Shown one piece after another: positions 7,823-16,301 of a stretch of DNA of 64,000 nt (position 1 is its first letter; every line of letters starts with the position of its first letter). Source of the DNA: Saccharomonospora glauca K62. Lineage in GTDB: Bacteria > Actinomycetota > Actinomycetes > Mycobacteriales > Pseudonocardiaceae. The notes below the pieces were generated by a model. The model saw only the letters and a list, made by a program, of their open reading frames with translations. It did no database searches and was not told where the DNA came from. The translations under genes and the position numbers were made by a program. Location of the stretch: positions 3,714,524-3,778,523 of the forward strand of contig NZ_CM001484.1 of the NCBI RefSeq assembly GCF_000243395.2, written 5' to 3'.

Positions 7823-9160
7823 TCAGCTCGTCACGGGTTCGCCTCCCGCGACCTCGGTGAGGCTGACGTCCTTCTCCACGGCCTTCTTCGTGGTCTCGGG
7901 AAGGGTGAGGAAGCGCGTGAGCACGGCGGCCACCACGTAGAGCGTCGCGAAGATGACGACCACGCCCGCCGCTCCGACCGGCCCGAGGAACAGACTGACG
8001 ATGGCGGGACCGACGAACGTGGCCGCACCCGCACCCAGGTTCAGCAGGGCCATAGCACCCCCCTTGTTCTCCGGCGCGAGCGAGGGCAGCAACGCCGAGA
8101 TCGGCACGAAGCCCGCCAACGTCGCACCGTAGAGCGCGCCGACGAGGAGCGCGACCCAGTAGTAGTCGGCGCCGAGGTTCAACGGCACGAAGTACAGCAG
8201 CAGGATCGAGATGGCACAGCCGATGGCACCGAACCAGAAGATCGTGGTCTGCCAACCGATCTTGTCGCTCAGGACGCCGAAGATGAGGTTGAAGAAGATG
8301 TTGGTCCCGTAGATGACCGACACGAGCAGCAGCCAGCGGCTCATGCCGAACCCGATCTCGTGCGCGAAGATCGTCGGGAAGAACACCAGCATGCCGAACT
8401 CCGGCGCGGTGTTGATGACGCGCACGATCATGCCCACGCCGACCCGCGGGTTCTTCCACGCGATCGACAGGCTCGACAGCAGACTCTGCACGGGCTTGAC
8501 CTCGGGAGGAGCCAGCCGCTGATAGCCGGTGCGCTCCCGCACGCCGAGCAGACAGATGAGACCGCCGAGGCCCAGGATACCGACCGACAGCCACAGGGTT
8601 CCGTACTGGCCGAGGATCGGGTTGGTGAAGCTCGCGACCAGCGAGCCCAGGGTGGGCAGCCCACCGGTGAACGCGAAGTAGAACCACCCGACGGCCGCGC
8701 CGAGCCTGGCCACCGGAGCGACGGCGGTGATCCAGACGAGGAAGCCGAAGGCGAACATCGGGTAACCGAATCCGCGCAGGCCGTAGAAGACCAGCATCAG
8801 CGGGTAGTTCTCCCCGGCCACGGCGACGGCGAGGAACAGCGCGTCGAACGTCAGCCACACCGTGAGACCGACGAACATCACGCGACGCGGGCCCCACAGC
8901 TCGGACAACGCGCCGGAGAGCCAGGACGCGAGCATGACCGCCACGCCGTACACGGTGATGACGTAGGACGCACGGACCTCGGTGCCCGCGCCGTGGTCGG
9001 CGATGAACGGTGTGATGAAACCCGACTCGACGCCATCGCCGATCATGAAGAGCAGCAGACCGACGTACCCGAGGAAGAGGGGCGCGGGAAGCCCCCACCG
9101 GTCCAGCAGGCGGGCGAGACCGCCGCGCTCCGTCGACCGTGGTGTCGTCGTTGAAACCAT
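7823..9160 (-). CDS. MFS polyol permease (RbtT/DalT/CsbX family)
   Basis: 445 aa, 12 predicted membrane helices. The first helix region GLLLFMIGDGVESGFITPFIA and the spacing of later motifs are those of the ribitol/arabinitol permease family rather than general sugar:H+ symporters; LSELWGPRRVM is the MFS A-motif in loop 2-3. It should import a sugar alcohol. The gene lies 129 nt downstream of the deoR-type repressor on the same strand, and a palindrome identical in core to that before the catabolic operon lies 39 nt upstream of its start codon. Substrate could be a C4 or C5 polyol; sequence alone does not decide. Confidence 0.87.
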   Translation of the reverse strand: MVSTTTPRSTERGGLARLLDRWGLPAPLFLGYVGLLLFMIGDGVESGFITPFIADHGAGTEVRASYVITVYGVAVMLASWLSGALSELWGPRRVMFVGLTVWLTFDALFLAVAVAGENYPLMLVFYGLRGFGYPMFAFGFLVWITAVAPVARLGAAVGWFYFAFTGGLPTLGSLVASFTNPILGQYGTLWLSVGILGLGGLICLLGVRERTGYQRLAPPEVKPVQSLLSSLSIAWKNPRVGVGMIVRVINTAPEFGMLVFFPTIFAHEIGFGMSRWLLLVSVIYGTNIFFNLIFGVLSDKIGWQTTIFWFGAIGCAISILLLYFVPLNLGADYYWVALLVGALYGATLAGFVPISALLPSLAPENKGGAMALLNLGAGAATFVGPAIVSLFLGPVGAAGVVVIFATLYVVAAVLTRFLTLPETTKKAVEKDVSLTEVAGGEPVTS

Positions 9161-9198
9161 GAACGCCTCCGTACTCAGACGGAAAGCATCATGAATGC

Positions 9199-9211
9199 CG
9201 TTAAGTTAACG
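9199..9211 (-). promoter_or_regulatory. Palindromic operator in front of the polyol permease
   Basis: CGTTAAGTTAACG: arms GTTAA/TTAAC around one central base. The reverse complement shares 11 of 13 bases with the site at 10224-10236 before the catabolic operon. The adjacent DeoR-family protein is the obvious binder. A nearby GTTACA at 9220-9225 recurs upstream of the other site as well. Confidence 0.75.
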
Positions 9212-9289
9212 CGCAAGATGTTACAAGTGGTTTCTCTGCCACTTGACCGTTTCAGCCGACGAGTACGCCACGGCCCGGCACACCGGTGA

Positions 9290-10078
9290 TCACAGCGGGG
9301 CGACGTCGACCTCGATGCGCTCCCGCAGGTCCTTCACCAACGTGTCGTCCACTCCGGAGTCCACGATCAACCGGTCGTAGTGATCGACCGGGGCCAACCG
9401 GTGCAGCGCGGCGCGGGGCATCTTGCTGGAGTCCATGAGCAGCACCTTCGTCTCGGCCGAGGCGAGCATCGCCCGCTTCACCAGCACGATCTCGGGCTCC
9501 TGATGGAACGTCATGTGCGCGTTCATGGCCGACGTCGACAGAAACGCCATGTCCACGGTGATGCGCTCAACCGTCTCCAGGCACGGCATGCCGAGGAACG
9601 AGTCGTGCGTACGCGAGTAGTCCCCACCGATGCAGATGAGCCTGAGATCGTCGACGTCCTTCAGCACGTCGACGGCGCGTAGGTAGTTGGTGGCCACGGT
9701 CAACGGCGTGAACTCGGGCAGAAGCTTGGCCAGCGCCAACGCGGTCGTGGAGTCGTCCAGCATGATCGACATACCGGGCTCCACCAAGGTCGCGGCCCGG
9801 CGCGCGATGGCCGCCTTGGCCTCGACGTGGGCGCCGAGCCGGTACTCCGCGTTGCTCTCGAACACAGTGGACGGCAAGGCCGACACCCCACCGCGGAACT
9901 TCCGAAGCACCCCGCGTCGGGCCAGATCGTCGATGTCCCTGTGAACGGTCATGTGGCTGACACCCGTCAGCTCCACCAGGTCGGCGAGCGCGGCCGTCCC
10001 GTGCTCGATGACGAAGTCGGCGATGCGTTGTTGACGGGCTTGTCGGCTGCGCGCGGTCCCGGACCTGTCACTGCTCAT
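9290..10078 (-). CDS. DeoR/GlpR-family transcriptional repressor of the polyol locus
   Basis: 262 aa. N-terminal winged helix-turn-helix (about 15-70) with the DeoR signature RQQRIADFVIEHG..LADLVELTGVSHMTVHRDIDDL, then a DeoR C-terminal sugar-phosphate sensor domain (about 85-250, ISOCOT fold) with SIMLDDSTTALALA and CIGGDYSRTHDSFLG. The effector is probably a phosphorylated pathway intermediate, as for GlpR. It is transcribed towards the permease and divergent from the catabolic operon (186-nt gap), and both neighbours have the shared palindrome. Confidence 0.92.
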   Translation of the reverse strand: MSSDRSGTARSRQARQQRIADFVIEHGTAALADLVELTGVSHMTVHRDIDDLARRGVLRKFRGGVSALPSTVFESNAEYRLGAHVEAKAAIARRAATLVEPGMSIMLDDSTTALALAKLLPEFTPLTVATNYLRAVDVLKDVDDLRLICIGGDYSRTHDSFLGMPCLETVERITVDMAFLSTSAMNAHMTFHQEPEIVLVKRAMLASAETKVLLMDSSKMPRAALHRLAPVDHYDRLIVDSGVDDTLVKDLRERIEVDVAPL

Positions 10079-10223
10079 GGTGAGAGTGTGTCACCTCCGG
10101 CAACCGTTCTCCTCCCGCCGGCCGCACAACCCCACCACCGGACTTACGGCTGGCCACGCCCTCTCTCCGTCCCACGAGACGACGGTTCGCACACTCTTGG
10201 GAGTTACATTTCCCGAATCACGG

Positions 10224-10236
10224 TGTTAACTTAACA
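10224..10236 (+). promoter_or_regulatory. Palindromic operator in front of the catabolic operon
   Basis: TGTTAACTTAACA, a perfect palindrome around one centre base, 28 nt upstream of the first ATG of the operon. It overlaps the place where a -10 element would be expected, fitting repression by the DeoR-type protein encoded divergently. Confidence 0.78.
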
Positions 10237-10264
10237 GCGATCGTGTGAAAGGGGCTGTGATTCG

Positions 10265-10960
10265 ATGGCACTCGCCGCGGTGGTGTTCGACATGGACGGC
10301 GTCCTGGTCGACAGCGAACACCTGTGGGAGGAGAACTGGATCGCCTACGCGGCGAGGTACGGCGTCGAGTGGACGGCGGAGGACACGTCCACGGTGCAGG
10401 GGATGAGCGCGCCCGAATGGGCCGCCTACCTCGCGAAACGCAGTGGTTCCCCCGAAAGCCCCGAAGCGGTGGAGCGCGCGGTCGTCGACGGCATGATCGC
10501 GGCGGTCGATGCCGGCCGGGCACCACTGCTGCCGGACGCGGACACCATGGTCATCGACGTCAGCGCCCGTGTTCCGATCGCGCTCGCGTCGTCGGCGCCG
10601 CGTCGACTCATCGACGCCGTTCTCGCGACCTACGGGCTGACCGACAAGTTCACCGCCACGGTGTCCAGCGCGGAAGTACCGCGCGGGAAGCCGAGCCCCG
10701 ACGTCTACCTGGAGGCGGCGGCACGCCTGGGCCGTAAGGGCGAGGAATGCCTCGGGGTCGAGGACTCCAGCAACGGGATCCGCGCCGCCGCGGCGGCCGG
10801 GCTCACCGTCGTCGCGCTGCCCAACAAGACCTACCCACCGAAGCCGGACGCCCTGGCACTCGCCAGCGCGGTGGCCGACAGCAACGACGCCGTGCGCCGC
10901 ATCCTGCTCGACCGACTTGCGAGCGACACCGACAACGACGCCGTGGGGAGGCCCGCATGA
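10265..10960 (+). CDS. HAD-superfamily phosphatase / phosphoglucomutase-like hydrolase
   Basis: 231 aa. HAD subfamily IA: motif I VFDMDGVLVDSE, motif II ALASSAP, motif III lysine in GKPSPDVY and motif IV GVEDSSNGI, all intact, with a helical cap (about 20-85). The catalytic nucleophile is the first Asp of DMDGV. It heads the catabolic operon (next gene overlaps by 4 nt). A role in removing phosphate from a dead-end or toxic sugar phosphate, or as a mutase, is inferred from context only. Confidence 0.85.
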   Translation: MALAAVVFDMDGVLVDSEHLWEENWIAYAARYGVEWTAEDTSTVQGMSAPEWAAYLAKRSGSPESPEAVERAVVDGMIAAVDAGRAPLLPDADTMVIDVSARVPIALASSAPRRLIDAVLATYGLTDKFTATVSSAEVPRGKPSPDVYLEAAARLGRKGEECLGVEDSSNGIRAAAAAGLTVVALPNKTYPPKPDALALASAVADSNDAVRRILLDRLASDTDNDAVGRPA

Positions 10961-12666
10961 CCCAACGGAAGTCCCGGACCCTCGGCCGGGCCGAGACGTT
11001 CAAACGCGACTGGCTCGACGGCTTCGCCGGAGCCTACGGGCGCACGATACGTAAGGTGCCGGACGCCTACGGCGTGGTCGCCCGGCACGCTCCCGAACGC
11101 GGCAAGGTCGCCGTGATCATCGGAGGCGGCTGCGGCCACTACCCGGCGTTCGCGGGTCTCGTCGGACGCGGACTGGCCACGGGCGCCGTGGTGGGAGACG
11201 TCTTCACGAGTCCCAGCGCCGAGCAGGTGTACCGCACCGCGCGCGCCGCCGAGGGTGGCGCGGGCGTGCTCTTCTCTTACGGCAACTACCAGGGCGACGT
11301 GCTCCACTTCGGACTCGCCGCGCGGCGGCTGGCGGCCGAGGGCGTCGAGTCCCGCACGGTACTGGTGACCGACGACGTCGCGAGTGGACCCGCCGACGAG
11401 CCGGAACGACGCCGTGGCGTGGCCGGTGACTTCATGGTCTTCAAGGTGGCGGGCGCCGCCGCCGAGCGGGGCGACGACCTCGACGCGGTGTACGAACTCG
11501 CGACGCGGGCGAATGCGAACACACGCACGTTCGGGGTGGCGTTCGACGGCTGCACGTTGCCCGGCGCCGCCGAACCGCTGTTCACCGTGAACGGGACGGA
11601 GATGGAGCTCGGGCTCGGCATCCACGGTGAGCCGGGGGTGCGCACGGTGCCGAGGCTCGACGCCGTGGGCGTGGCCGACGAACTCGTGAACGGCCTGCTG
11701 CCCGAGCTGCCGAACGGCGGTGACGGCCGGGTCGCGGTGCTGCTCAACGGCCTCGGGACCACGAAGTACGAGGACATGTTCGTGCTTTACAAGCGCGTGC
11801 ACGAACGACTCGCGGCCGAGGGGCTCAACCCGTTGCACACCGAGGTGGGCGAGTTCGTCACGTCACTCGACATGGCCGGAGTGTCGCTGACCGTGCTCGC
11901 GTTGGACGACGACCTCGCCCCGCTCTACGCCGCGCCGTGCGACACGCCCGCGTACCGCAGCACCGGCGTCTCGCTGGAACCGGTTGCGCCCGTGGCGACG
12001 GTCGACGACTCCCTGGCCCGGCCCGACACCGCGAGGACCGCCGGTCCGGTCGATCGCCTCCTCACGGCGGCGATGGTGCGCATCGAGGACAACGAGGACG
12101 AACTCGGCAGGCTCGACGCCGTGGCCGCCGACGGCGACCACGGGCTCGGCATGACCCGCGGCATGCGGGCGGCCGTGGCCGCCGCGCGCCGGGCCGAGTC
12201 GTCGGGCGCCGAACTGTCCGCGGCACTGCTGGCGGCGGGCACGGCGTTCGCCGACGCCGCGGGCGGGGCGTCCGGCGCGCTGTACGGCGTGTTGCTCGCC
12301 GAGACGGGCGCCGGATTGACCGACGGCGTCGACGCCACGACGGTCGCCGACACGGTCGACCGCGCCGTGGCCGCGTTCGTCGAGCTCGGCAAGGCGCGCC
12401 CCGGCGACAAGACCATGCTCGACGCCCTCGAACCGTTCCGCGACACGCTGCGCGAGCAGGCGCGAACCGGCGCGAGCGTGGCGCAGGCGTGGAGCGCGGC
12501 GGCGAAGCGCGCCACCCAGGCCGCGGCCGACACGGCCGACCTGTTGCCCACCAAGGGCAGGGCGGCACGGCTGGCCCAGCGCAGCAAGGGTTACGCCGAC
12601 CCCGGCGCGACGTCGTTCGCGCTGCTGGTGTCGGCCATCGGCGACGAGTTGGAGAAGGAGAACTGA
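10957..12666 (+). CDS. DhaK-DhaL family sugar kinase, probable erythrulose kinase (DerK/LerK-like)
   Basis: 569 aa; ATG overlaps the previous TGA. Single-chain ATP-dependent kinase: DhaK domain (about 1-335) with loop GGGCGHYPAFAG (56-67) and the His of GIHGEPG (His223), which in dihydroxyacetone kinases binds the ketone covalently; DhaL domain (about 365-565) with DGDHG (392-396), GGASGALYG, GDKTMLDAL and DPGATSFAL for Mg-ATP. Dihydroxyacetone kinases usually read GGGSGHEP, so the Cys and Tyr here alter the substrate pocket. Together with the next gene (RpiB type) it resembles the characterised mycobacterial D-erythrulose kinase/isomerase pair. Predicted reaction: D-erythrulose + ATP to D-erythrulose 4-phosphate; dihydroxyacetone remains possible. 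Confidence 0.85.
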   Translation: MTQRKSRTLGRAETFKRDWLDGFAGAYGRTIRKVPDAYGVVARHAPERGKVAVIIGGGCGHYPAFAGLVGRGLATGAVVGDVFTSPSAEQVYRTARAAEGGAGVLFSYGNYQGDVLHFGLAARRLAAEGVESRTVLVTDDVASGPADEPERRRGVAGDFMVFKVAGAAAERGDDLDAVYELATRANANTRTFGVAFDGCTLPGAAEPLFTVNGTEMELGLGIHGEPGVRTVPRLDAVGVADELVNGLLPELPNGGDGRVAVLLNGLGTTKYEDMFVLYKRVHERLAAEGLNPLHTEVGEFVTSLDMAGVSLTVLALDDDLAPLYAAPCDTPAYRSTGVSLEPVAPVATVDDSLARPDTARTAGPVDRLLTAAMVRIEDNEDELGRLDAVAADGDHGLGMTRGMRAAVAAARRAESSGAELSAALLAAGTAFADAAGGASGALYGVLLAETGAGLTDGVDATTVADTVDRAVAAFVELGKARPGDKTMLDALEPFRDTLREQARTGASVAQAWSAAAKRATQAAADTADLLPTKGRAARLAQRSKGYADPGATSFALLVSAIGDELEKEN

Positions 12667-13127
12667 TGCGCGTCGTGGTGGCGGCGGACAACGCCGGAGT
12701 CGAGCTGAAGAACGCCGTGCGCGACCAGTTGGAGGCCGACGACCGGGTCAGCGAGGTCATCGACCTCGGCGCCGAGAGCGCGGACGACGACACCGCCTAC
12801 CCGCACTTCGGCATCGCCGCGGCCGAGAAGATCGCGAAGGACGAGGCCGACAGGGCCATCCTGGTGTGCGGGACCGGTATCGGCATGGCCATCTCGGCCA
12901 ACAAGGTGCCCGGCATCCGGGCTACAGTCGCACACGACTCCTACTCGGCCGAAAGGTCGATCAAGTCCAACAACTGCCAGATCATCACCTTCGGAGCCAG
13001 GGTCATCGGCCCCGAACTGGCGAAGAAGATCACCGGTGAGTGGGTCGGCTACACCTTCGATCCCCAGTCGGCCAGTGCCGCGAAGGTCGCCTGCATCACC
13101 GACTACGAGACCCGGACCGCCTGCTGA
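12666..13127 (+). CDS. RpiB/LacAB-type sugar-phosphate isomerase (D-erythrulose-4-phosphate isomerase candidate)
   Basis: 153 aa; start in a TGATG overlap with the kinase gene. RpiB fold with MRVVVAADNAGVELK at the N-terminus and the catalytic Cys in VCGTGIGMAISANKVPGIRA. Conventional RpiB converts ribose 5-P and ribulose 5-P; EryI/DerI members act on D-erythrulose 4-phosphate giving D-erythrose 4-phosphate. The operon context favours the second. There is no TIM-like LerI gene here, which would be needed for L-erythrulose. Confidence 0.85.
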   Translation: MRVVVAADNAGVELKNAVRDQLEADDRVSEVIDLGAESADDDTAYPHFGIAAAEKIAKDEADRAILVCGTGIGMAISANKVPGIRATVAHDSYSAERSIKSNNCQIITFGARVIGPELAKKITGEWVGYTFDPQSASAAKVACITDYETRTAC

Positions 13128-13149
13128 CGGCGCTTCTAGGAGGAATGGG

Positions 13150-14193
13150 ATGCGAATTCTCAGCGCAGGAGACGAGTTCGTCGGCACCGACCTGTTGCAG
13201 GCCGCCGTGCGGGCGGAGCTGGCCGGCACGGGGGTCGACCCCGAGTTCCGGGAGCTCTCGCTCCCCTGGCCGATCGAGCCCTTCGGCCCGGTCGCCGAGG
13301 TGAACGAGGCCAGCGGCACCGAGGAGCAGGTGATCGAGGCGCTGGACGGCGCGGAGGTCGCCGTCACGCAGATGGCCCCGTTCACCGGGAAGGTGTTCGA
13401 GGCGGCCCCGAACCTGAAGCTGGTGTCGGTGTGCCGGGGCGGTCCCGTGAACGTCGACCTGGCCGCGGCCACGGAGGCGGGCGTGGCCGTCACCTTCGCT
13501 CCGGGGCGCAACGCCGCGGCGGCGGCCGAGTTCGCGGTGGGGCTGCTGCTGGCGGCCATGCGTCGGATCTCGACGTCGTCGGCCGAGCTGCTGGCGGGCA
13601 CGTGGCGCGGTGACTACTACGCCTACCCCAACGCGGGGGTGGAGCTGGAAGGCACCACCGTGGGCCTCGTCGGGTACGGCGCCATCGGCGCGCGGGTGGC
13701 GAAGGTGCTGCTCGCCTTCGGCGCGAAGGTGCTGGTCGCCGACCCGTACGCCGACCGTGCCGCCGTGGAGGCGGCCGGCGCCGAGCTGGTGGAGCTGGAC
13801 GAGCTGATGCGGCGCAGCTTCGCGGTCAGCCTGCACGCCCGGCTCACCGAGGAGACCCGCAACCTCATCGACGCCGAGAAGCTGGCCCTGCTGCCCCACG
13901 GGGCGGTACTGGTCAACTCGGCCCGCGGCGGCCTCCTCGACTACTCGCCGCTGCCCGAGATGCTGCGCTCCGGTCGTCTGGGGGCCGTGGCCCTCGACGT
14001 CTACGACGTGGAGCCGCCGCCCGCCGACTGGGCGCTGCGGGACGCGCCGAACGTCATCGCGACGCCGCACCTGGCGGGCGCCAGCAAGCAGACGGCCGAC
14101 CGCGCCGCGGCGATCGTGGCCGCCGAGGTCGGCCGGTACGTCCGCGGCGAGGCGCTGGCCAACGTCGCCAACCCGGACGTGCTGACGAGGTAG
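13150..14193 (+). CDS. D-2-hydroxyacid dehydrogenase family protein
   Basis: 347 aa; AGGAGGAA before the ATG at 13150 fixes the start. NAD-binding Rossmann domain (about 120-300) with VGLVGYGAIGARV, the catalytic Arg in NSARGGLLDY, Glu in the TEETRNLI region and catalytic His in TPHLAGAS, as in phosphoglycerate-dehydrogenase-like enzymes. In this operon it might oxidise or reduce a sugar-acid or polyol-derived hydroxyacid; it is the only dehydrogenase encoded in the locus. It is separated by 22 nt from the isomerase gene and 2 nt from the kinase gene. Confidence 0.85.
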   Translation: MRILSAGDEFVGTDLLQAAVRAELAGTGVDPEFRELSLPWPIEPFGPVAEVNEASGTEEQVIEALDGAEVAVTQMAPFTGKVFEAAPNLKLVSVCRGGPVNVDLAAATEAGVAVTFAPGRNAAAAAEFAVGLLLAAMRRISTSSAELLAGTWRGDYYAYPNAGVELEGTTVGLVGYGAIGARVAKVLLAFGAKVLVADPYADRAAVEAAGAELVELDELMRRSFAVSLHARLTEETRNLIDAEKLALLPHGAVLVNSARGGLLDYSPLPEMLRSGRLGAVALDVYDVEPPPADWALRDAPNVIATPHLAGASKQTADRAAAIVAAEVGRYVRGEALANVANPDVLTR

Positions 14194-14195
14194 TC

Positions 14196-15650
14196 ATGCT
14201 GCGGATCATCGGCGTCGACATCGGCACTTCACTGACGAAGGCCGTGGTCTTCGACCACGCCGGCGTCTCCGTCGCGCAGGCGTCCGCACCGTCGCGGGTG
14301 CGGCACCTGCCCGGCGGGGCGGTGGAGCAGGACTTCGAGCAGGTACTGGGGACAGTGGCGTCCGTGGTGCGGGAAGTGACCGCCCAGCTCGACGGCCCTG
14401 TGGACGCCCTGGCCCTCACGGGTCAGGGCGACGGGGTGTGGTTGCGCGACGCCGACGGGTTCTGCGTCCGGCCCGCGATCTCGTGGCTGGACGGCAGAGC
14501 CAACGCCCTGCTCACCGAATGGCAACGCACGGGCGTCACGCGCGCGGTCTTCCGCCGCACGGGCTCGGGCATGTTCCCCGGCTGCGCGGGCCCCATCCTG
14601 GCGTACCTCGACGAACACGAGCCGTCCTCGCTCGACCGGGCGGCCGTGGCGGGCTACTGCGTGGACGCGGTGCTGCAACGGCTGACCGGCGAGATCACGG
14701 TGGACGTCTCGGACGCCTCCCTGCCCTTCCTCGACCCCCGCACCCGGCAGTACGACGACGAGGCCATCGCCGCGTGCGGACTGCGGCACCGGAAGTCTCT
14801 GCTGGCCGAACCCGCCAAGCCCCACGCCGTGTTCCGGCTGAACCGCGCGGGCGCGGAGCTTCTGGGACTGCCGGAAGGCCTCCCGGTCACCGGCGGGCCG
14901 TTCGACCTGCCCGCCTGCGCCATCGGCGCGGGGGTCCGCGAACCCGGTGACGGCATCCTCACCGCGGGCACGACCCTCGCCTGCCAGGTGCTGAGCACGA
15001 GCCCCGAGTTCGATCCGGAGGGCGAGCCCGCCGGAATGCTGTTGTGCACGCCCGACGAGGGACGTTACCTGCGGGGAATGCCCGCGATGGTCGGTACCGC
15101 CGGACTCGACTGGGCGTGCCGCATGCTCGGCATCGACGTGACCACGATCGGTGAGCTGCTGACGGCGAGCACACCGGGGGCGGGCGGCGTGCGGGCGTTG
15201 CCGTTCCTGTCGAGTTCGGGGGAACGGGCCCCGTTCGTCGACGCCGCCGCCCGCGCGCAGTTCACCGGCCTGTCCCTGGAGACGAGTCGCGCCGACCTGG
15301 TTCGGGCACTGTGCGAGTCGATCGCCTACGCCGCTCGTCACTGTTTCGAGGCGGCGGGACTCACCGGCACGCTGTACGCCAACGGCGGCGGGGTGCGTTC
15401 GCCGGAGTGGACCCAGATCTTCGCCGACGTGCTCGGCAAGGACATAGTCGTTCCCGGCGATCCAGGGGTCGGCGCGCGAGGCGCCGTCCTGGTGGCCGCC
15501 GAAGCGCTGTCCGAGCCGTTCGACGCGGACCTCTGGGCGGCCAACTCACACACGGTGCACGTACAACCGCAGATCGCCGAGGTCTACGAGCAGGGGTACG
15601 CCGACTACCTCGACTCGCTGGCCTCGGCACGTCAACAGTGGAGCCGATAG
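14196..15650 (+). CDS. FGGY-family carbohydrate kinase (EryA/xylulokinase-like)
   Basis: 484 aa. Two actin-like domains: N-terminal (1-250) with DIGTSLTKAVVFD and GQGDGVWLRDADG, C-terminal (250-480) with ILTAGTTLACQV and YANGGGVRSPEWTQIFADVLG. The QGDGxW segment resembles erythritol kinase EryA-type proteins more than glycerol kinases, but I cannot rule out a ketose or sugar-acid kinase. It makes a phosphorylated substrate for the class II aldolase encoded directly after it (no gap). Confidence 0.83.
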   Translation: MLRIIGVDIGTSLTKAVVFDHAGVSVAQASAPSRVRHLPGGAVEQDFEQVLGTVASVVREVTAQLDGPVDALALTGQGDGVWLRDADGFCVRPAISWLDGRANALLTEWQRTGVTRAVFRRTGSGMFPGCAGPILAYLDEHEPSSLDRAAVAGYCVDAVLQRLTGEITVDVSDASLPFLDPRTRQYDDEAIAACGLRHRKSLLAEPAKPHAVFRLNRAGAELLGLPEGLPVTGGPFDLPACAIGAGVREPGDGILTAGTTLACQVLSTSPEFDPEGEPAGMLLCTPDEGRYLRGMPAMVGTAGLDWACRMLGIDVTTIGELLTASTPGAGGVRALPFLSSSGERAPFVDAAARAQFTGLSLETSRADLVRALCESIAYAARHCFEAAGLTGTLYANGGGVRSPEWTQIFADVLGKDIVVPGDPGVGARGAVLVAAEALSEPFDADLWAANSHTVHVQPQIAEVYEQGYADYLDSLASARQQWSR

Positions 15651-16301
15651 ATGCTGCTTGCCGAACACCGCGAGGCGGTGTGCGACTACGCCCGCAGGAT
15701 GCTCGACGACGGCCTGGTGGTCGGGACGTCGGGGAACATCTCCGTGCGCGAGGGCGATCTCGTGGCGGTCACCCCGACGGGCGTCGACTACGAGTCCCTG
15801 CGCCCGGAGGACATCCCGGTGCTGCGGCTCGACGGCTCGCCCGTGGCGGGCGACCTCAAGCCGACCAGCGAGATGCCCATGCACCTCGCCGTCTACAACC
15901 GGGCCGCGGACCCCGACGGGGCGGACATCACCGCGGTGGTCCACACCCACTCCACCCACGCCGTCGCGGTGTCGACGTTGGTCGACGAGGTGCCGGCCGT
16001 GCACTACATGGTGGCCACTATCGGCGCCAGCATCCGCGTCGCCCCGTACGCCACCTACGGCACCCAGCAGCTGGCGGACAACATGGTGACCGCGCTGGAA
16101 GGACGCCGTGGTTGCCTGCTCGGCAACCACGGCACGGTCACCTACGGCGCCGGACTGGCGGCGGCGTACTCGCGGGCGCAGCAACTGGAGTGGGTGTGTC
16201 AGGTATGGCTGACGGCGCGCGCGGTCGGCTCGCCCAAGCTCCTGCCCCGGACCGAGATCGAGCACGTCGTCGACCGGTTGCGCGGCTACGGCCAGAAGTA
16301 A
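15651..16301 (+). CDS. Class II aldolase/adducin-family aldolase (fuculose-phosphate aldolase-like)
   Basis: 216 aa, the standard length. Zn ligands are visible in VHTHSTHAV (HxHx3H) and in GNHGTVTYG; the catalytic Glu is in TSEMPMHLAVY. The family cleaves ketose 1-phosphates such as L-fuculose-1-P or L-ribulose-type phosphates to dihydroxyacetone phosphate plus an aldehyde, or epimerises/decarboxylates related compounds. It starts at the base after the FGGY kinase stop, so both should act in sequence. Its last 16 nt overlap the end of the converging TMEM175-like gene. Confidence 0.88.
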   Translation: MLLAEHREAVCDYARRMLDDGLVVGTSGNISVREGDLVAVTPTGVDYESLRPEDIPVLRLDGSPVAGDLKPTSEMPMHLAVYNRAADPDGADITAVVHTHSTHAVAVSTLVDEVPAVHYMVATIGASIRVAPYATYGTQQLADNMVTALEGRRGCLLGNHGTVTYGAGLAAAYSRAQQLEWVCQVWLTARAVGSPKLLPRTEIEHVVDRLRGYGQK

